Positions 9,850 through 23,400 of a stretch of DNA of 64,000 bases are shown one piece after another (position 1 is the stretch's first letter; each line of letters begins with the position of its first letter). The notes beneath the pieces were generated by a model. That model did no database searches. It saw only the letters and a list, made by a program, of their open reading frames with translations, and had not been told where the DNA came from. The DNA is taken from assembly GCF_004027225.2 (NCBI RefSeq), contig NC_044284.2, positions 39,356,420 to 39,420,419 of the forward strand. Direction: 5' to 3'. The DNA is from Strigops habroptila. Its lineage: Eukaryota; Chordata; Aves; Psittaciformes; Psittacidae. The translations under genes were made by a program, and so were the position numbers.

Positions 9850-12800
9850 GGTGTCTGAAATGCCTTGGAGTTTCAGCAGGCTGTTATTCCAGGATGTACA
9901 ACAGTAAAAAAGTAAGCCCGAAAACTTCTCCCCTCTGTTAGTTTTCTTGGTAGGCTTCCTTTCTAGCAGTTACCTATACCTGTATGTAATGGTGATGCAC
10001 AGCTTCATCCAACTAAAAAATATGACATTATTTTAGTGAGATATTTAAACATCAAAACATGTTCCAGAACAGGACTACTAGAGATGTCTCTGCCTATGCT
10101 GAAATTGTGGCCAGAGAGCAGGCTCCTCACAACCATTTACATTGGATGCTTTCTCAAAAACAAAAGGAAGAGGGCGATGGCATAGCAGGGTGGTTGTCTG
10201 GAGCAAAACTGACTTCACTTTTGGGCTTTTGTTTTTCTCTCTGCCTGCCCAAGCTCCAAGAGACTGAACATTTAAGCACTGGTTTTAATAGTAATTTAAA
10301 CACAGATACGGTTCTGGGCTTGTCCTGAGGGTGGGGTGCCTACCTCATCATTAATGGCATATGTACTCGGCTTGAACTTGTGGAGGGCCTGAGCATACAG
10401 ACACGTGGCATTGAGCACTCCGACATCTGAAGGACATTGCATATTCATTACTCAAAGTCATTGCTTTGGAAAAGGGGAGCTAGTGCCTTCAGGCAGCTCA
10501 AGCCCAAGTGTTCCTGGTGCACCACAGTCACTCAGGAATCAGTAAAAACCGTTTTTCCCCTCCATCTCACCTCCTCCCTTGGCTTTCCCAGCCCTGCCAC
10601 ATGTTGCTGCAGGCAGGCATGAGCAGCCAGCCTGGCAGTGAAGCTGGAGCAGCTGCGCCTTCCTGAGCAGCAGGGCAGCAGAGTCCTGTCAGCCAGCCTG
10701 TCTCAACCACTCCCCAGGGGTGCCTGTGGGACAGCATGGGGGCACAGCACCCCATGTCCTCAGGACCTCAACGAAGACAGGAACCAGCTGCATGGTTACC
10801 CCTCAAGCTGTCTGGTGCCCAGTGCCCTCCGTCCCTTTCTTCCTAGGATGCTTTTGCTTGCTTTAACTCCTTCAGAAGAATATAGGCACAACCACAGGAA
10901 GCCTGGCCTTCAAAGTGAAAGACCTGGCCTTGCTGAAAAGACCAGACAGGTCTCAACTGTACATACACAGAGAAGCCTCCCTCCTGGGCATGTCAGTGAA
11001 AGTTCTGTCCTTACAGCTCTCCCAGGGACTGTGTCTGGCTTCTTAGTTTCCTTTCATTCATCCAAATTTGTTTAAGACACCAATCAGTCCTAATAAAAAA
11101 TAAAAATAAGAAAAAAACCTGAAACGACAAAACAATCTGTAATCCCAAATTAAGTGAAAAATATTTTCCAGAACAATTGATGGTAAAGCAGGTCAGCTAC
11201 CTCTAGGTGGCATTATGCAAACAAAGGCAATGACAAAAGCGATCTCGAGGTTCTCCAGTTTCTGCTCAGGCTAGGCTGTGATGTGTTCAGAAACACAATA
11301 TGTACACATCTGCATTTGTGTACAGGGGTGTGCCAGAAGACATGCACCGATGTGCAAGATTTTCAGGAAGGCATCTCTTCTGGTAACCAATTGACTGGAA
11401 AGTAAAAAGTACATTTACTTTAAAAAAGAAATAAACTGTCTTTCCCCAAAATCCTGCCTTGGTCATATTCATGGGCCATACAAATACCACAGTTAGGAGA
11501 CAAAGCCCCAGCTGTGCTAAACAGCGACCCGTGTCTAGGTGCTGCCTTCACCTTACACGGGAGCCACCACCAGCTGAGTGAGTCCAGAGCAGCATCAAAT
11601 CCTCAGGCACTGGCTCTGCAGGACGAGGCACATGCTCCCGCTGCCACCATGGCAAAACAGAGCCTGAGCTTGGTATCCTGGCAGGCACATAGCAAAGGGC
11701 ACCAAGTGCTCCCGGCACACCCAAAATCCACTGGCATGGCATTAACAAGACCTCCAGCAGTGAAGCGCAGGTATGGGGCTAGCCCGTAAGATGGAGAGGA
11801 GCTCACTATGGGAGTCACTTCTGGCTAGCGGCTGCCTTGTAGTGGTTGAGGCTGGTGGAGGCCATCCTCACCTCCTGGCCCCAAACCCCACTTGTCCCCT
11901 CTCGCTGTGGCAAGCGGCTGTTTGTATGCACCCAGGCAGAGGGGGTATTCTAATCCTTTGAGTGACATGGCACAACAGGTTTCCAAGGGGAAAACAGAGA
12001 AGGATGGGCAGGGAAGAAGAGTCCCTAAGCAATTCGGTTTTGCAAAACACATTTCCCTTTCTGTTATGAGAAGGAAGCCTTTAATGAAAAATACGTGCAG
12101 ATGAGACCCACTTGAAGGGGACAGCATTTGCAGAGCCCTTCTCGGAAGGCTCAGTGCTTCCAAGGCTTGCTTGGAAACCTCCCACCACTGCCTTCAGCTG
12201 TGGCCAGAACATGTGATAATGGCCTCATCAGTCACAGTCGAGAGAAGCTGCAGCCACTGCCAAGCCCTGGGCTTGGAGTCATCCATCACTCGGCCAAAGA
12301 GTTCCTGTGGGCTCCTGCCTCACTCTCTGCCACTGCTTAGGGAGCGAGCCAAAAAAACCCTGCCTTCCAGGGAAGGATGTGGATGTGCTCAGTCTCCTCC
12401 GCTCCTCCTGCATTATAGATCTTCTCCCAAACAAGGTCAATCCCCTTGGTCTTTCCTCATACATAATGTTTTCTGGTGCCCAGATCAGTCTCTTTCTGCG
12501 TCTCCTCTCCATAAATTATGATAAACTTGTGCATATTGTTGCTACACAAACTCAAAACCAACTCCTGCACACTAGCTGGATTTTTGGCATTTATATGTAT
12601 TTCTTACCTGTCTCTGGCTATATGCTTTTGTGCTGGATTCCAAGAATCTCCCACAGGAGATGTCACCATCTCTGTTACTCACTTCCTCTTGGACATTATC
12701 ACAGAAAAAACAAGTCTGCTTACTAAATCAACTTGGTAAGAGAAAGCGGAAGAAGAGTCTCACTCTTACTAGAAGGGGTGCATTTATCATAGCTTTGAAA

Positions 12801-14208
12801 TGACTTGAATGTTACATCAAAAATAACTGAGCAGAAGGATAGCTGCTGTGAGCATTTGCTGTACTTGCATCTTTCAGATCTCATCTTTCTGTGAAACACA
12901 AGGGAAAAAAACCCAACACTTGTCATAGGGGTGATCTCACGTCCTCCTCTAGCTCTCTTTGTGCTGGTTTTGGGGTAAGCCTGACCCTGCAGTGCATCAA
13001 TTCAGGTAATTAAACGAGCCGAAAATTATCCTTACAGTAAGGTGAACCATTTCCTGCCAGATGGGGTCTCCCATTCCCCACAGGAGTGAGAAAGGCATCT
13101 CAGAGGTGGTTTCACACTCACGATCTTGTTATTCCCACCTCTCTCCTTCACAGCATCACTTCAGCTGGTGGCGTTTCCCTCTGCTTTTCTGGAGGTCAAA
13201 AAGTCTCCTCCACGCTCCCGTAGGAAGCCCATGGGAGTCAGCTGCGCACAGAGGGATGCCGAGGGCACACTTACAATTGGAGAACCAAAGACAGCCCCAG
13301 GTTCAGAGATGTGCTTGGTCCTACTTCTGGTTAAAATCCAAGTCCTTGCTGTTCAGCAGCTCAGGTTTCTTGCCATGCAGAAGTCAAACAAAAGTGTCCT
13401 CCACAGCCTCCCTGCTGTCGCTGGCATTTTGTAACTTGAGGGGGAAGTTTCAGTAAACGCACAAGGGACAAGTCTTGATGACGTATTTTATGCTCTTAGA
13501 AAATATGCATCGCATTGCTAGTAGATGCAGCAAGGTACTTCCAAAACTACTTATAAACCATGTGTGGAGCATCCAGCTCCAAACATTCTGAGTCAGCAGG
13601 TCAGACCCCTGCTATCACTGCCCCTGCAGCTGCCACATGCTCAGTGTCCCCCTGTCTTTCCAGCAGTGCTCCAGAGCCAGGTTACCCTCTGCTGGCTGTA
13701 GACCACCTCAAAAGAAGTGATGTTGGGTTGTGTGAGTTACCACCGCTGCCAGGGCTCACTGTGGCACTGCCACTGCCCCCCAAAGCCCCATCTTTGGGTA
13801 GCTCCACACACCCCCAGCAGCAGAGCTCCTCACTGGGGCAATGCGGTGGGGGACGGGCAAGACAAAGTTCTCCCAGGCTGTGCCTTGGGCTGTACTTCAC
13901 TTTCCTGCTTGGGCCAGCAGGTAGGGTAGCCCCAGCCCAGCTGCAGGCAGCCGTGCCTGCAAGAACCATTTAGCAACTACCTCTGTCAAGGACCACACTT
14001 TGGAGGGCACAAGGGGCTCAGCTGAAGTGCATGTCCTATGGCTTTGCAACCCTGAATTCGATGGGACCAACCACCCACCTGACAAAAATCCATGTCTTTT
14101 CATGAAAAACCTGGAGAAGCAAAACCTGACGAGGCAAAGATTGGCTGCCAGAGAGGACCTGGGGTACAACCCATGGCAGTGCAGCATGGAAACCCGCTGC
14201 CTCTGCCC
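9850..14208. other. Intergenic region between ARPC5 and NCF2
   Basis: No gene is recognised in these 4.4 kb. Several open frames of 90-145 codons occur in GC-rich patches (for example 10638-11075 and 13560-13973). They are low in information, match no family I know and overlap frames on the other strand, so I treat them as chance. A possible CR1 remnant lies near 12380-12520. The distal part probably contains NCF2 upstream regulatory sequence and possibly a non-coding NCF2 first exon. Confidence 0.5.
12380..12520 (+). repeat. Possible degraded CR1 LINE fragment
   Basis: The run 'gtgctcagtctcctccgctcc' followed by 'ccttggtctttcctcatac' and 'ctggtgcccagatcagtctctttctgcgtc' recalls the 3' half of avian CR1 elements, where a CTC-rich segment precedes 'cagcctttcctcatag'. 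The similarity is weak and was judged by eye. No target-site duplication is seen. Confidence 0.35.
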
Positions 14209-14260
14209 CACTTCCTCATCCCGGGGCTGCGTTTCACTGATCTGAGTGAGGCCACTTCCT
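14209..14260 (+). promoter_or_regulatory. NCF2: Candidate PU.1/ETS sites upstream of NCF2
   Basis: Two CACTTCCT motifs (14209-14216, extended to CACTTCCTC, and 14253-14260) lie 150-200 bases before the NCF2 start codon, on the strand that reads GAGGAAGTG in reverse. GAGGAAGT is the usual PU.1 core, and PU.1 drives the phagocyte oxidase genes in mammals. A GTTTCACTG, similar to half of an IRF element, sits between them. The sites are short, and their role is inferred from family knowledge. Confidence 0.35.
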
Positions 14261-14407
14261 GCCAGGTTTGCGACATGGGCGGTGGGGAAGGCAGAAATAC
14301 AGGCAGAAGGGAGCTAGAGAGAGGCCAAGCAGGACCACAAGGAAGGACAAGGAGAGGGGTGAGACCCACAACGCAGCCGAGGACGCCGCGCCCTGCACCA
14401 CCACGCC

Positions 14408-17400
14408 ATGTCCCTGGTGGAGACGATCCGGCTGTGGCAAGAAGGGGTGTGTGCAGCAGACAGGAAGGAGTGGAGGGCAGCCCTGGATGCCTTCACAGCT
14501 GTCCAGAACCCCCCTGCCAAAATCTGCTTCAACATCGGCTGCGTCCACCTTGTCCTGGGGCAGTTGGCCGAGGCGGAGGAGGTAAGGTACAGCCTCCTAC
14601 AGCAGCCACTAGTCCTCGGAGGCACCAGCAAGTTTGCCCACAGACCTGAGAGTCAGATGGACGCAGTGGGTAAGGGAGGAATTAAGGGCCATGGTCAGAC
14701 TAAGGGAAAGATTCAGGGCCTTTTAAAACTGGGGTAAAGGGTGACACCCCTGGGCTTATCCTGCTGAACCCATTTTCCCAGTGAATCGGAGGCGAAGCAG
14801 CAGAAGAGGTGCATGGCTTGCTGCTTGCTCTACTTTCTCTCCAAGCGGTGACTACAAAGGCACTAAGCTGCTGAGCAGCCAGTGACAGATTCCAGCTAAA
14901 AAAATTAGGAACCTGCTACACTGCAGGAGACATAGCCACAGAGCCTAGCTTAGGCCACTTGGCTAAAACGGGACAGGTATAACTGCTCTACACCTTCAGT
15001 TTTTTAAAGGTCTTCCCTTTTTACCTCCTTTATGCCCCATTCCTACCTCCATGCAGGCATTCACCCGGAGCATTGGCTGTGACAAACACCTGGCAGTGGC
15101 TTATTTCCAGCGGGGGACCGTGTTTTACCGGAGGCAGAAGTGAGTGGAAGGGTTTATATTTCATTTTTGCTGCTTGCAGAGATGCCAGCCTTCAGCTGAG
15201 GACAGCCCCAGGCAGGATGATACCCCAGGGGCCAAACTGCAACCCCTCGAGGTAAACCACGCTCCTATCCATCAGCAGTGCAGTCTTGGGGTTAACACCA
15301 GTCTTGGAGCATCTCTCCTCACCCTGGAGTGTCCAAAAACACTGCAAGGAGATGGGAGAGACCCAACTAAACTCACACAAGCATATGTAAAGACTTCGAG
15401 GCAAGCAGATTGCCACCACAAGGTGGTCACGCCTTTGTCCTCTGCTCCACAGCCATGAAAAGGCCATTGAGGATTTCAAAGAGGCTCTGGCCCAGCTGCG
15501 AGGCAACCAGCTCATTGACTACAAGATCCTGGGATTGCGGTACAGGCTCTTTGCTTGTGAGGTGAGAAAGACCTGACCAGCAGTTTTGATTCTCCTCACC
15601 AGCTCAAGAAATCTAAGGAGAAGACAGCCAACCTTTCTCTGTGCCTCGCAAGCAAGCACTTGTGCCACTGCCCTGCTGTCCTCTCCTTTACCACCCTCCT
15701 GGCAATGGTCCGGCTGCTCTAACAGCTCATTTTCTTGCTCCCATCCCTCTGGTAGATACTCTACAACATTGCACTGGTGTATGCCACGACAGAGGACTGG
15801 AAGAAAGCTGAGGAGCACGTGACACGGGCCATGAGCATGAAGAGTGAGCTCCAGCATAACAAGATTGACAGGGCAATGGAAGCCATCCTGGTAAGGGGGA
15901 GCAGGTCTTACAGCCACTGTGTTTGCTCACAGCAGCCTCACAGGGAAGAGGGAAAAAAATGCCAGAGAAACCACCTTGTAGCTATGGCTTTAGCAGAGCA
16001 GGAGAAAAATGGTGGGTGTGAGTGTTGTAGTGAGACACGAGTTGGTGGGAAGAGCTTTGGGTCACTGGGGAGGCAGGTACAAGGAGATCAGGATAAATGA
16101 ACCATGTCAGGGCTGGGATCAGGCTGTCACAGTGGAGTTTTGACTTTATGGAGTGAGACATTTGCCCAAGAGATAGAAGGAAGGGGACATTCAGCAGTCC
16201 CTGATCTCATTTCTGAAGAGCTCTGACTCCTCTGTGCTACAGAAGCAGAAGATCTGTGAGCTGGTGGCCATGCCTGCAGGGAAGCTGTTTAGACCAAACG
16301 AAAAGCAAGTGGCCCAACTGGAGAAGAAGGACTACCTGGGAAAGGCTATGGTAAGAAAGAAATATCTTAGTTGAGCCAAGCCTGTGGGCTGAGGAGAGGT
16401 GCTGACCACCCTCTCACCACCCCCCTGAGCTGCTATCTGCTGCGTCATGAGCAGCCAGAGATACAGAGCTGGCCCATGCCAGGCATGGAGGGAGGAATGG
16501 CCTGTAGGGATCTCATGGGGAACAGGGGCTTTGCAAGAATAGAGTTGCTAAAAGCATGTTTCTGCAGAGCATGGCCTATTTTCAGTTTCTCTCCTTAGCG
16601 AGAAATGAGGGACAGTCAGTCAGCAAGCCAAGAAGCTATTTAACATCTGACACTCAAAAATGACCTCCAGTCCTTCTCCTGCTCCCTTTGAAAGGGGCTT
16701 TTCAGCTCCCATTAGTAAGCAAGCTTTTCTCCCATGACTCTGCAAAATCCAAGCACGAGGATTTCACCCTTGGGCTCAGGTCCTGGGCTTCTCCAGAAAG
16801 CTGTGCAGGCACTGTGGAATTGGGCAACTGAGAGCCAAGCAGCTCCTTGGGTCTTGGAGGAACCCCAGAAACATGCACACAAACATTTATGAACTTTCTA
16901 AATTACTAATCTATGAACTTTCTATAGTCACCTACAGGAAGGAAGGGCTTGAGTTGGACACATTGGCTTCCTTCAACATTTGTGATTAAAACATAAAGGG
17001 AAACTTTTAGGTTATGACTTTAACTGGGGTAGCAGTGAGGTTAAGAGCTGAGAACTTACCATAGCTGAGAGGTGAATTTTGGTGCCAGAAGTACACAGTC
17101 AGTAATCCAAGATGCTTAGCCTAAAATCACAGACCCTCTTGAACCTGAAGCATCCTGATGAACTTGGCTTGGCCAACAGCAAAGGAGGAGGGTGGACATC
17201 AGAGATTTAAGAGAGGTCTGGAAGCACCACTTCATTACCTGTCTGCCTTTGGCTCTAGGTGGTGGCATCTGTGGTGGACAAAGATGATTTTTCAGGATTT
17301 GCTCCACTCCAACCACAGGTAAGGCACCACCGCTGAACAGAATCCTCAGTGAAAGTTCAGGAGGACATAGAGGTGCATGTCATCCTGCACCCTGCTGTGG

Positions 17401-20400
17401 TCTCTAGTTTACAGTGGGGAGCAAACAGCAGCATTGCCACCATAAACTTTCTGCCATGGGGAGGAGAAGGATGCTGCCCCCACATCTCAGCTGCCCTCTC
17501 CATCATCAGGAAATGCAGCCCAAAGCCACCTACATCTGTGGTTGAGGTTAAGCCAGCTCCCTGAACAGGGAAGTAGTGGCGGGGCAGCACATCCTCTGCC
17601 CCCACCACTGCCGCAGGGTAATGGCTTTTAGCACAGCGCTGTCTCAGACCCTCCTCATAAGATTCTTTAGAGTTCATCTGTCTAAGATGAAGTGGAGAAA
17701 CAAGAGCAGTTCTGCTTTCATTCTCCACCCTCCTCCCTGTTCTCTAAGCCCCTTGCATTTTCTGTGTCACTTTCCTGATGATCTAGCAGCATCTTTCCAT
17801 CTCTAAAGGTGCCCAAGAGTTTTTACATGAGCTTTGAGAGGACTTTTATGGGGATATGCAGCTGCCGTAGCCCACAGCACTGTTAGGCAATATAAAATAC
17901 ACCTTTCAGTGCAGCCAAGTGTTGGCACCTCGCTATGGGAGTCAGGCCTATTTCAAGTTGCTTCTTCAGAGGGTTGATAAAATCCACCAGAGAACTTAAA
18001 TTCCTATGGCAGGAGAGACAGTAAAGCACGACGATGGCAGCAGGGGATTTTACAAGCATAGTAATGGGAAGATACAGAGAAACAGAATTTATGCCAGTTG
18101 ATCTCAAATCCCTGGTCTCAGCCCCCTGTGAGCTGAAACCAAAATCATGACTGAACACAGGATTGTGCCTCTGAAAACCAACTGCAGGTGGTGGAATTTG
18201 GAAACTACTTAAAGGGAGCAAAGCCAGTGATAGTCCTCATAGCACTTTATGCATCACGGTGGCAAACAGCTAAAAACCTACCTCAGCTGGCTGCAAAGCA
18301 GCAAAAAGCTACATTTAGGTTCAAATCATCTGACCTGCCACCAGCATGGAGAGGAAGGAACCATGTAGGGGTAATAGCAGGCAGGGTAGAAGGCTGTAGG
18401 ACATTTCTGCAAAGCAACCAAAATCCTCCAGATTACTGACAATTTTCTTTTTGCCTTCTTGTTGGCAGGCCTCTGGTCCTCCACCCAGGCCCAAGACCCC
18501 AGAAATCCTCAGGTAAGTTGGATGAAGGATGGACAACACTGCTAACCCATGCATCCATGTCCAACCCCATCCTGCACCATCACAGCCAAGCATCCAGCCA
18601 GAACCCAAAACTAAGGGGGAACGGGGGCTCATAGGAACAAGAAGGCAGAGGTCTGGGTTGCCCCTACAATGTCACCCATCTTCCTGACCCACCCACTGCT
18701 TTTACACCCAGGGCCCTCGAAGGGCAGCCACACCGCGTCCTATATGAGTTCATCCCTGAGACTGCCGAGGAGCTGCAGGTCCTGCCAGGAAACATTGTCT
18801 TTGTCCTGAAGAAAGAGAAGGACAACTGGGCTACGGTGATGTTCAACGGAAAGGTACCAGGGGCATGGGACTTGCAGGGCAAAGCCTTGCTATGAGCAAC
18901 TAAATGAGTTTCTGACTTAAGTCCCTTATGTCCACCCTGGCTTAGGCCACGGGGTTTGCTGAAACCCATCCAACCTGCAGCAACTAACCTTCCAGCCTCA
19001 GGGACTCCCCTGCATTCAGGGTAGGGTGAGGACAAGGTCAGTCATGTCTTCCAGCAGTGGGTTGCCTCGTTGCCAAGCAATCACCACTCGTCTCTCCTTT
19101 CCCTGCAGAAAGGGATTGTTCCCTGCAACTACCTTGAGCCTGTGGAGCTCCAGAACAAGCTGCATATCCAGGTGAGGAGACCCAGGAGGAGATGGTGTCC
19201 TAGGGAGGCCAGATCCCCACACACCCATTCTGGGCCTTCCAGCAGGACCTAAACCTGCAAATTTCTCCCCCTCGTAACGCTGGCCTTGGTTCTTCTGGCT
19301 CATGGTCACCTTCACATGAGCTCAGAGGCCTGCAAAATGTAGGCAGATGCTGTGTCGATGCCCCCCCTGGGTGGTGGTTGGCAATGCTGGGGAAATAATG
19401 GGTAGTGAAGTCCCCCCTCCCCGGTTCAAGACCCCAAACAGACCTTTGGAAAAATAGTGGGTGGGAGATGGGGCTCCATAAGGAAGCAGCACCCCAGCTC
19501 CCTTAGGAAGGGTGAGATTGACAGCACTACCTTCTTCACATCCGGCACAGGAAGAAACTCCTCTTGAAGCAGAGATCCCAGAGTCACCCAGCTCCACTGC
19601 TCCAGAGAAACCACGGCGGCCGGCACCAGGTCAGTGCGAGGGAGCTGAAGGGACGGGGATGCCTTAGGGGTGAAACCCCTGGCAGCAGGTTTGAGATGGT
19701 TGCCTCGGTTCCATGTGCTCACACTTTGAGACCAGGGCTAGGGCTCATCTCTATCTCATTCCCACACCCATTCGCAGCCAAGGATGGGGAGACATTAAAG
19801 CAGGAGGCAGAGACAGCAACTACAATGCTGAGGATGGAGTAAAATAGAGCAGGTGGGTCCCTGAGGAAAGCAAGTCCCTTTGTGCTCTTACATTAGCACA
19901 GCAACTAATGGGAAAAAGGTCCTAGGGATAGGCACGTAACTCAGCTTGTCCAAGCTTGGAGTAGAAGGTTCCTCCTTAGAGCAGGGCACCTGCAATGTTT
20001 TTAGTGGTGCTGTGAGCTGGGCTAGGTGTGAAGGAGCTGTGGTGGTTGCCCTGGGAAGGGCATTTCTGGCCAATGCTACCCTGTGTCACACGTCCCAGGC
20101 CTGGGGTGGGGATGGTAGCACCAGGACCACCACATCACCCCCAGCACAGCTGGTTCAGGATGCTGGGAAGCTGAGAAGGGCTCTGCTGTCCGCATCCGCG
20201 CTGCTGCAGAAGTTCTCAGGTACATGGTCCAAAATTGCTGCTGTTGCGAGCATGTGAGAACACGAGCTGAAACGAAGAGCAGGGAGGAAGCATTGCAAGT
20301 TGCCCTCTCTAGAAAACATCATGCAGCGCTCAGAGGTAGGAGCCTGCAGCTGATTTGCAAGCTCCACACCGCTGCAGGGAAAACCCATTTGGGGTAGAAA

Positions 20401-23400
20401 ATACCACTGCACAGAGACTGTACCACATGGGTGTTAACCCGCTGCAGTTTTCTGCCAGGGTTCGTGTCCCAAGCAGAGCAGCCTTAAACGCAATCTAGTA
20501 GTAAAGTTGATACAGAAGATGCCTATGGCTCATGGGAGTTAAGGGCAAACAGCTCAGGGACCCAACAACCTCAAAGAGCATCTTTATAGTACCAAAAGCC
20601 AGTGCGGATTTAGCAGTGGGACTGCAATCAGCAGCATAGCACTGACTCTTCCCATAACAAGCACAGTTGTGTCAAAACACTGACAAAACACAGAATAGAT
20701 CCTTGTGCAGACACTTAAACAAACCTGCACAAAACCACCCTACCTGGAGGTCTAAATTTAGCTCTACAACCCCAGCGAAGCACGGGGATTGTCTCCAATT
20801 TCCATTGTGGACCTAGGGAGATCAGAAGAGCAAAGACAGCTCACATATTTATTATTTTTAAAATCTGCCCAGGAAAGACTCATAAAACTTCCATCCATAT
20901 GAGAGGGAAGGCACAGAGACTAAACCTCTGCTTGGTGGTTACATCTAAATCTTACAGATGAACCCCATCACAGCTGATGCTGCATTCACTCAAGTGACAG
21001 GGTTGCTGCAGATAATGATGGGCTGCTGGAGATCTGAATGTGTGCTTAGGCACAGAGCAGTAATGTTTACCCTGTCCCACTTCCTGAGCCACCTCTTTCT
21101 TCCTCCACAGGTAGTGCTCCTGTTACTGTGACACAGACAAGAGATGCAGCAAAGGTAACATCTTGTGAACACAGACCCCAAGGTGTTGCTGGTGTTACAA
21201 ATCTGCATTTACTGCATGTTGAAAGGTGCTGGCATGCCCAGCAAGCACCATGGCCCTAGAAGTGTTCCAGATTTTCATCATTCAGGAGCCTCTCCAAAGC
21301 ACAACAGGGTGAGGGGCCAGCAGGTCATCAGGACCCAACCAGGTGACTAGGGCTGCTTTTTGGGAGTTCTCTGGTCCACTCCCCAGTTGACATGGGGCTG
21401 TCAGCAGAACAAAGTACAATTCTCACCTTAGTTGACCTGTGGCACTTCAGAAGGGAGAAATGGAGAGAGCTTGGCTGTAATGCACACACTCCTGTGCAGG
21501 GTCAGTGCATCAGAAAGGCATGCTGGGGAGAGAGATGGGAAAACACGGCAATCCCAACTCAAAAAGGAATGAGGGGGTTGGATGGTAGGCACACCTTGAA
21601 TTTGGTCACCTAAAAGCCACCATTTGTTTGCTAAGTGACTAATCTATGACTCTGCTCCCTCCTGGGACAAGCCCAGGGTAGCTTAGGTGGCACAACCACT
21701 GACCTGCCCTGAAGGAAGTACCAAAGGCTGCACACTCTAGCAGAGATGTCCCCCTGACCAGCAGCCAGCTGATGCCCCACAGCTTGGATTTGACTCAGGC
21801 GACCACAGTTTCTATATCCCAGTCCCTCTCCCTGCCCTCACCAAGCCACACAAGCTCTGACATCCATTTTACCACCTGCAGGAGACAGAAGCGGCCATCT
21901 CCAGCCCCCACATCCTCAAAGTGCATTACAAGTACACAGTTGCCCTGCGAGTTGAGCCAGACCTCTCCTACATGGAGCTCCTGGACCTGGTTTGCAAGAA
22001 ACTGGAGCTCCAGCCTGAGCACACACAGCTGAGGTGAGGCACTGCCCACTGCAGGGAGCTAAAGCTGTGTTGTCAGGGCTTATACTCTTACCCCGTGCCC
22101 TCTGCACATGCAGGTGCAAGCCTGTGGAGACCCAAGCGCTGGTGACTCTGAGCACAGAGAACCTGGAGGCAGCTTGGAGCCAGAGCAAGGACAACTGTCT
22201 GACAGTCTGGTGTGACATCACGGAGGTCAGTGACAGCTAGCTGTGGCAGCCACCTCTTCTGCCCACTCCTGGCAAGGAACCCAAGCAGATACTGCCTTTG
22301 CTTTCCTTGTGTGAGTGCAAGCTTGTGGCTTTCAAAGCAAGCCAGCGACCTCTTTAAAGGCAGATGAGCAAAGAGCAGCTGAAGAGAAACAGAGCTTGTC
22401 TCTTACCCTGGTACGAAGAAAAAGGAGGATCTGAGAGGTGTCCTTACCAGCTTATTTCCTGCCTTAGGGAGAGGGTTTTTTACCAGAGAGCAAACCAGAG
22501 GAACTGTTGCAGGAGGCAACACCAGAGGAGACGGGACCAACCCAAGTTGTAGCGCAGTACAATTACGAAGCCACCCAACCTGAAGACCTGGAGTTTCAGG
22601 CAGGAGATGTGATACTTGTCCTATCCAAAGGTAATCGTACTCTTTCAGCAACAGGCAAGGGAGCTTCCAGCTCTGGTGAGAGCATGGCTGGGAGCCTGAG
22701 ATGCCAAGTGCCTGCAGCAGCTGCTGCTCAGTCCAGTGGAAGTTGTGGGTTTCCAACATCTGCCAGTCAGGCCAAAAACTCTCAGGTATTTGGTCAGACA
22801 CTGGATGCACATTCTTCAGTGGAGCCTATGAGCTTCACTAGGGATTTTGATCTCTTTCCCCAAATCCCCCTGTCCTCTAAAGCAAACTGTTTCTTGCTGG
22901 GAACCTGCAGAGCAACAGCCTAGCTCAGGTAGCCTTCACTGATAGCGAACTTCTGCAAGTTGCAGTTTACCACCTTTAGATGGAAAACAGGCTGCTCAGA
23001 TTTCTGCTGCAGGGCACTCTGAGAAAGCTTGTGTTGAACTCAAACACTTTACAAGACAGATTAGAAAAGAAACTAGCAGAGATTACATGAGGTGGCAGGT
23101 GGAAGCCAAGGGTAAGGACAACCTAAGGACACATACAAGAGTTACTTTCCTTCACATTGCTAAGAGCTGTGTCACTGAGCTTCCAGTCTCCAGATTCACA
23201 GGGCAAATTTTCTCCATTCCCATGAAGGACAAAAGGCAAACCCCTCTCTCCAAAAAACCCCAAACACCCTCCCCCTGCCCCCCAAAACCAAACCAACCTA
23301 GTGAGGTGTTTCTAGCCTCTGCTTTGCATGCTCCTAACGAAGGACAGGGGTTTTGGCTTGCCAGACAATTATCTGGAGACAAGACAAGCAGGACCTAAAG

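Noticed and set aside
10638-11075. Plus-strand frame of 145 codons
   Set aside because: No recognisable homology or motif; length is compatible with chance in GC-rich DNA.
13560-13973. Plus-strand frame of 137 codons between ARPC5 and NCF2
   Set aside because: Pro/Ser-rich composition of a GC-rich patch, no domain, no splice context and overlapping open frames on the other strand.
19778-19842. Possible extra NCF2 exon starting [17 protein letters not shown]
   Set aside because: A fair acceptor and open frame exist, but no GT donor keeps phase with the next exon and the frame soon stops. It could only be an alternative terminal exon, for which there is no evidence.
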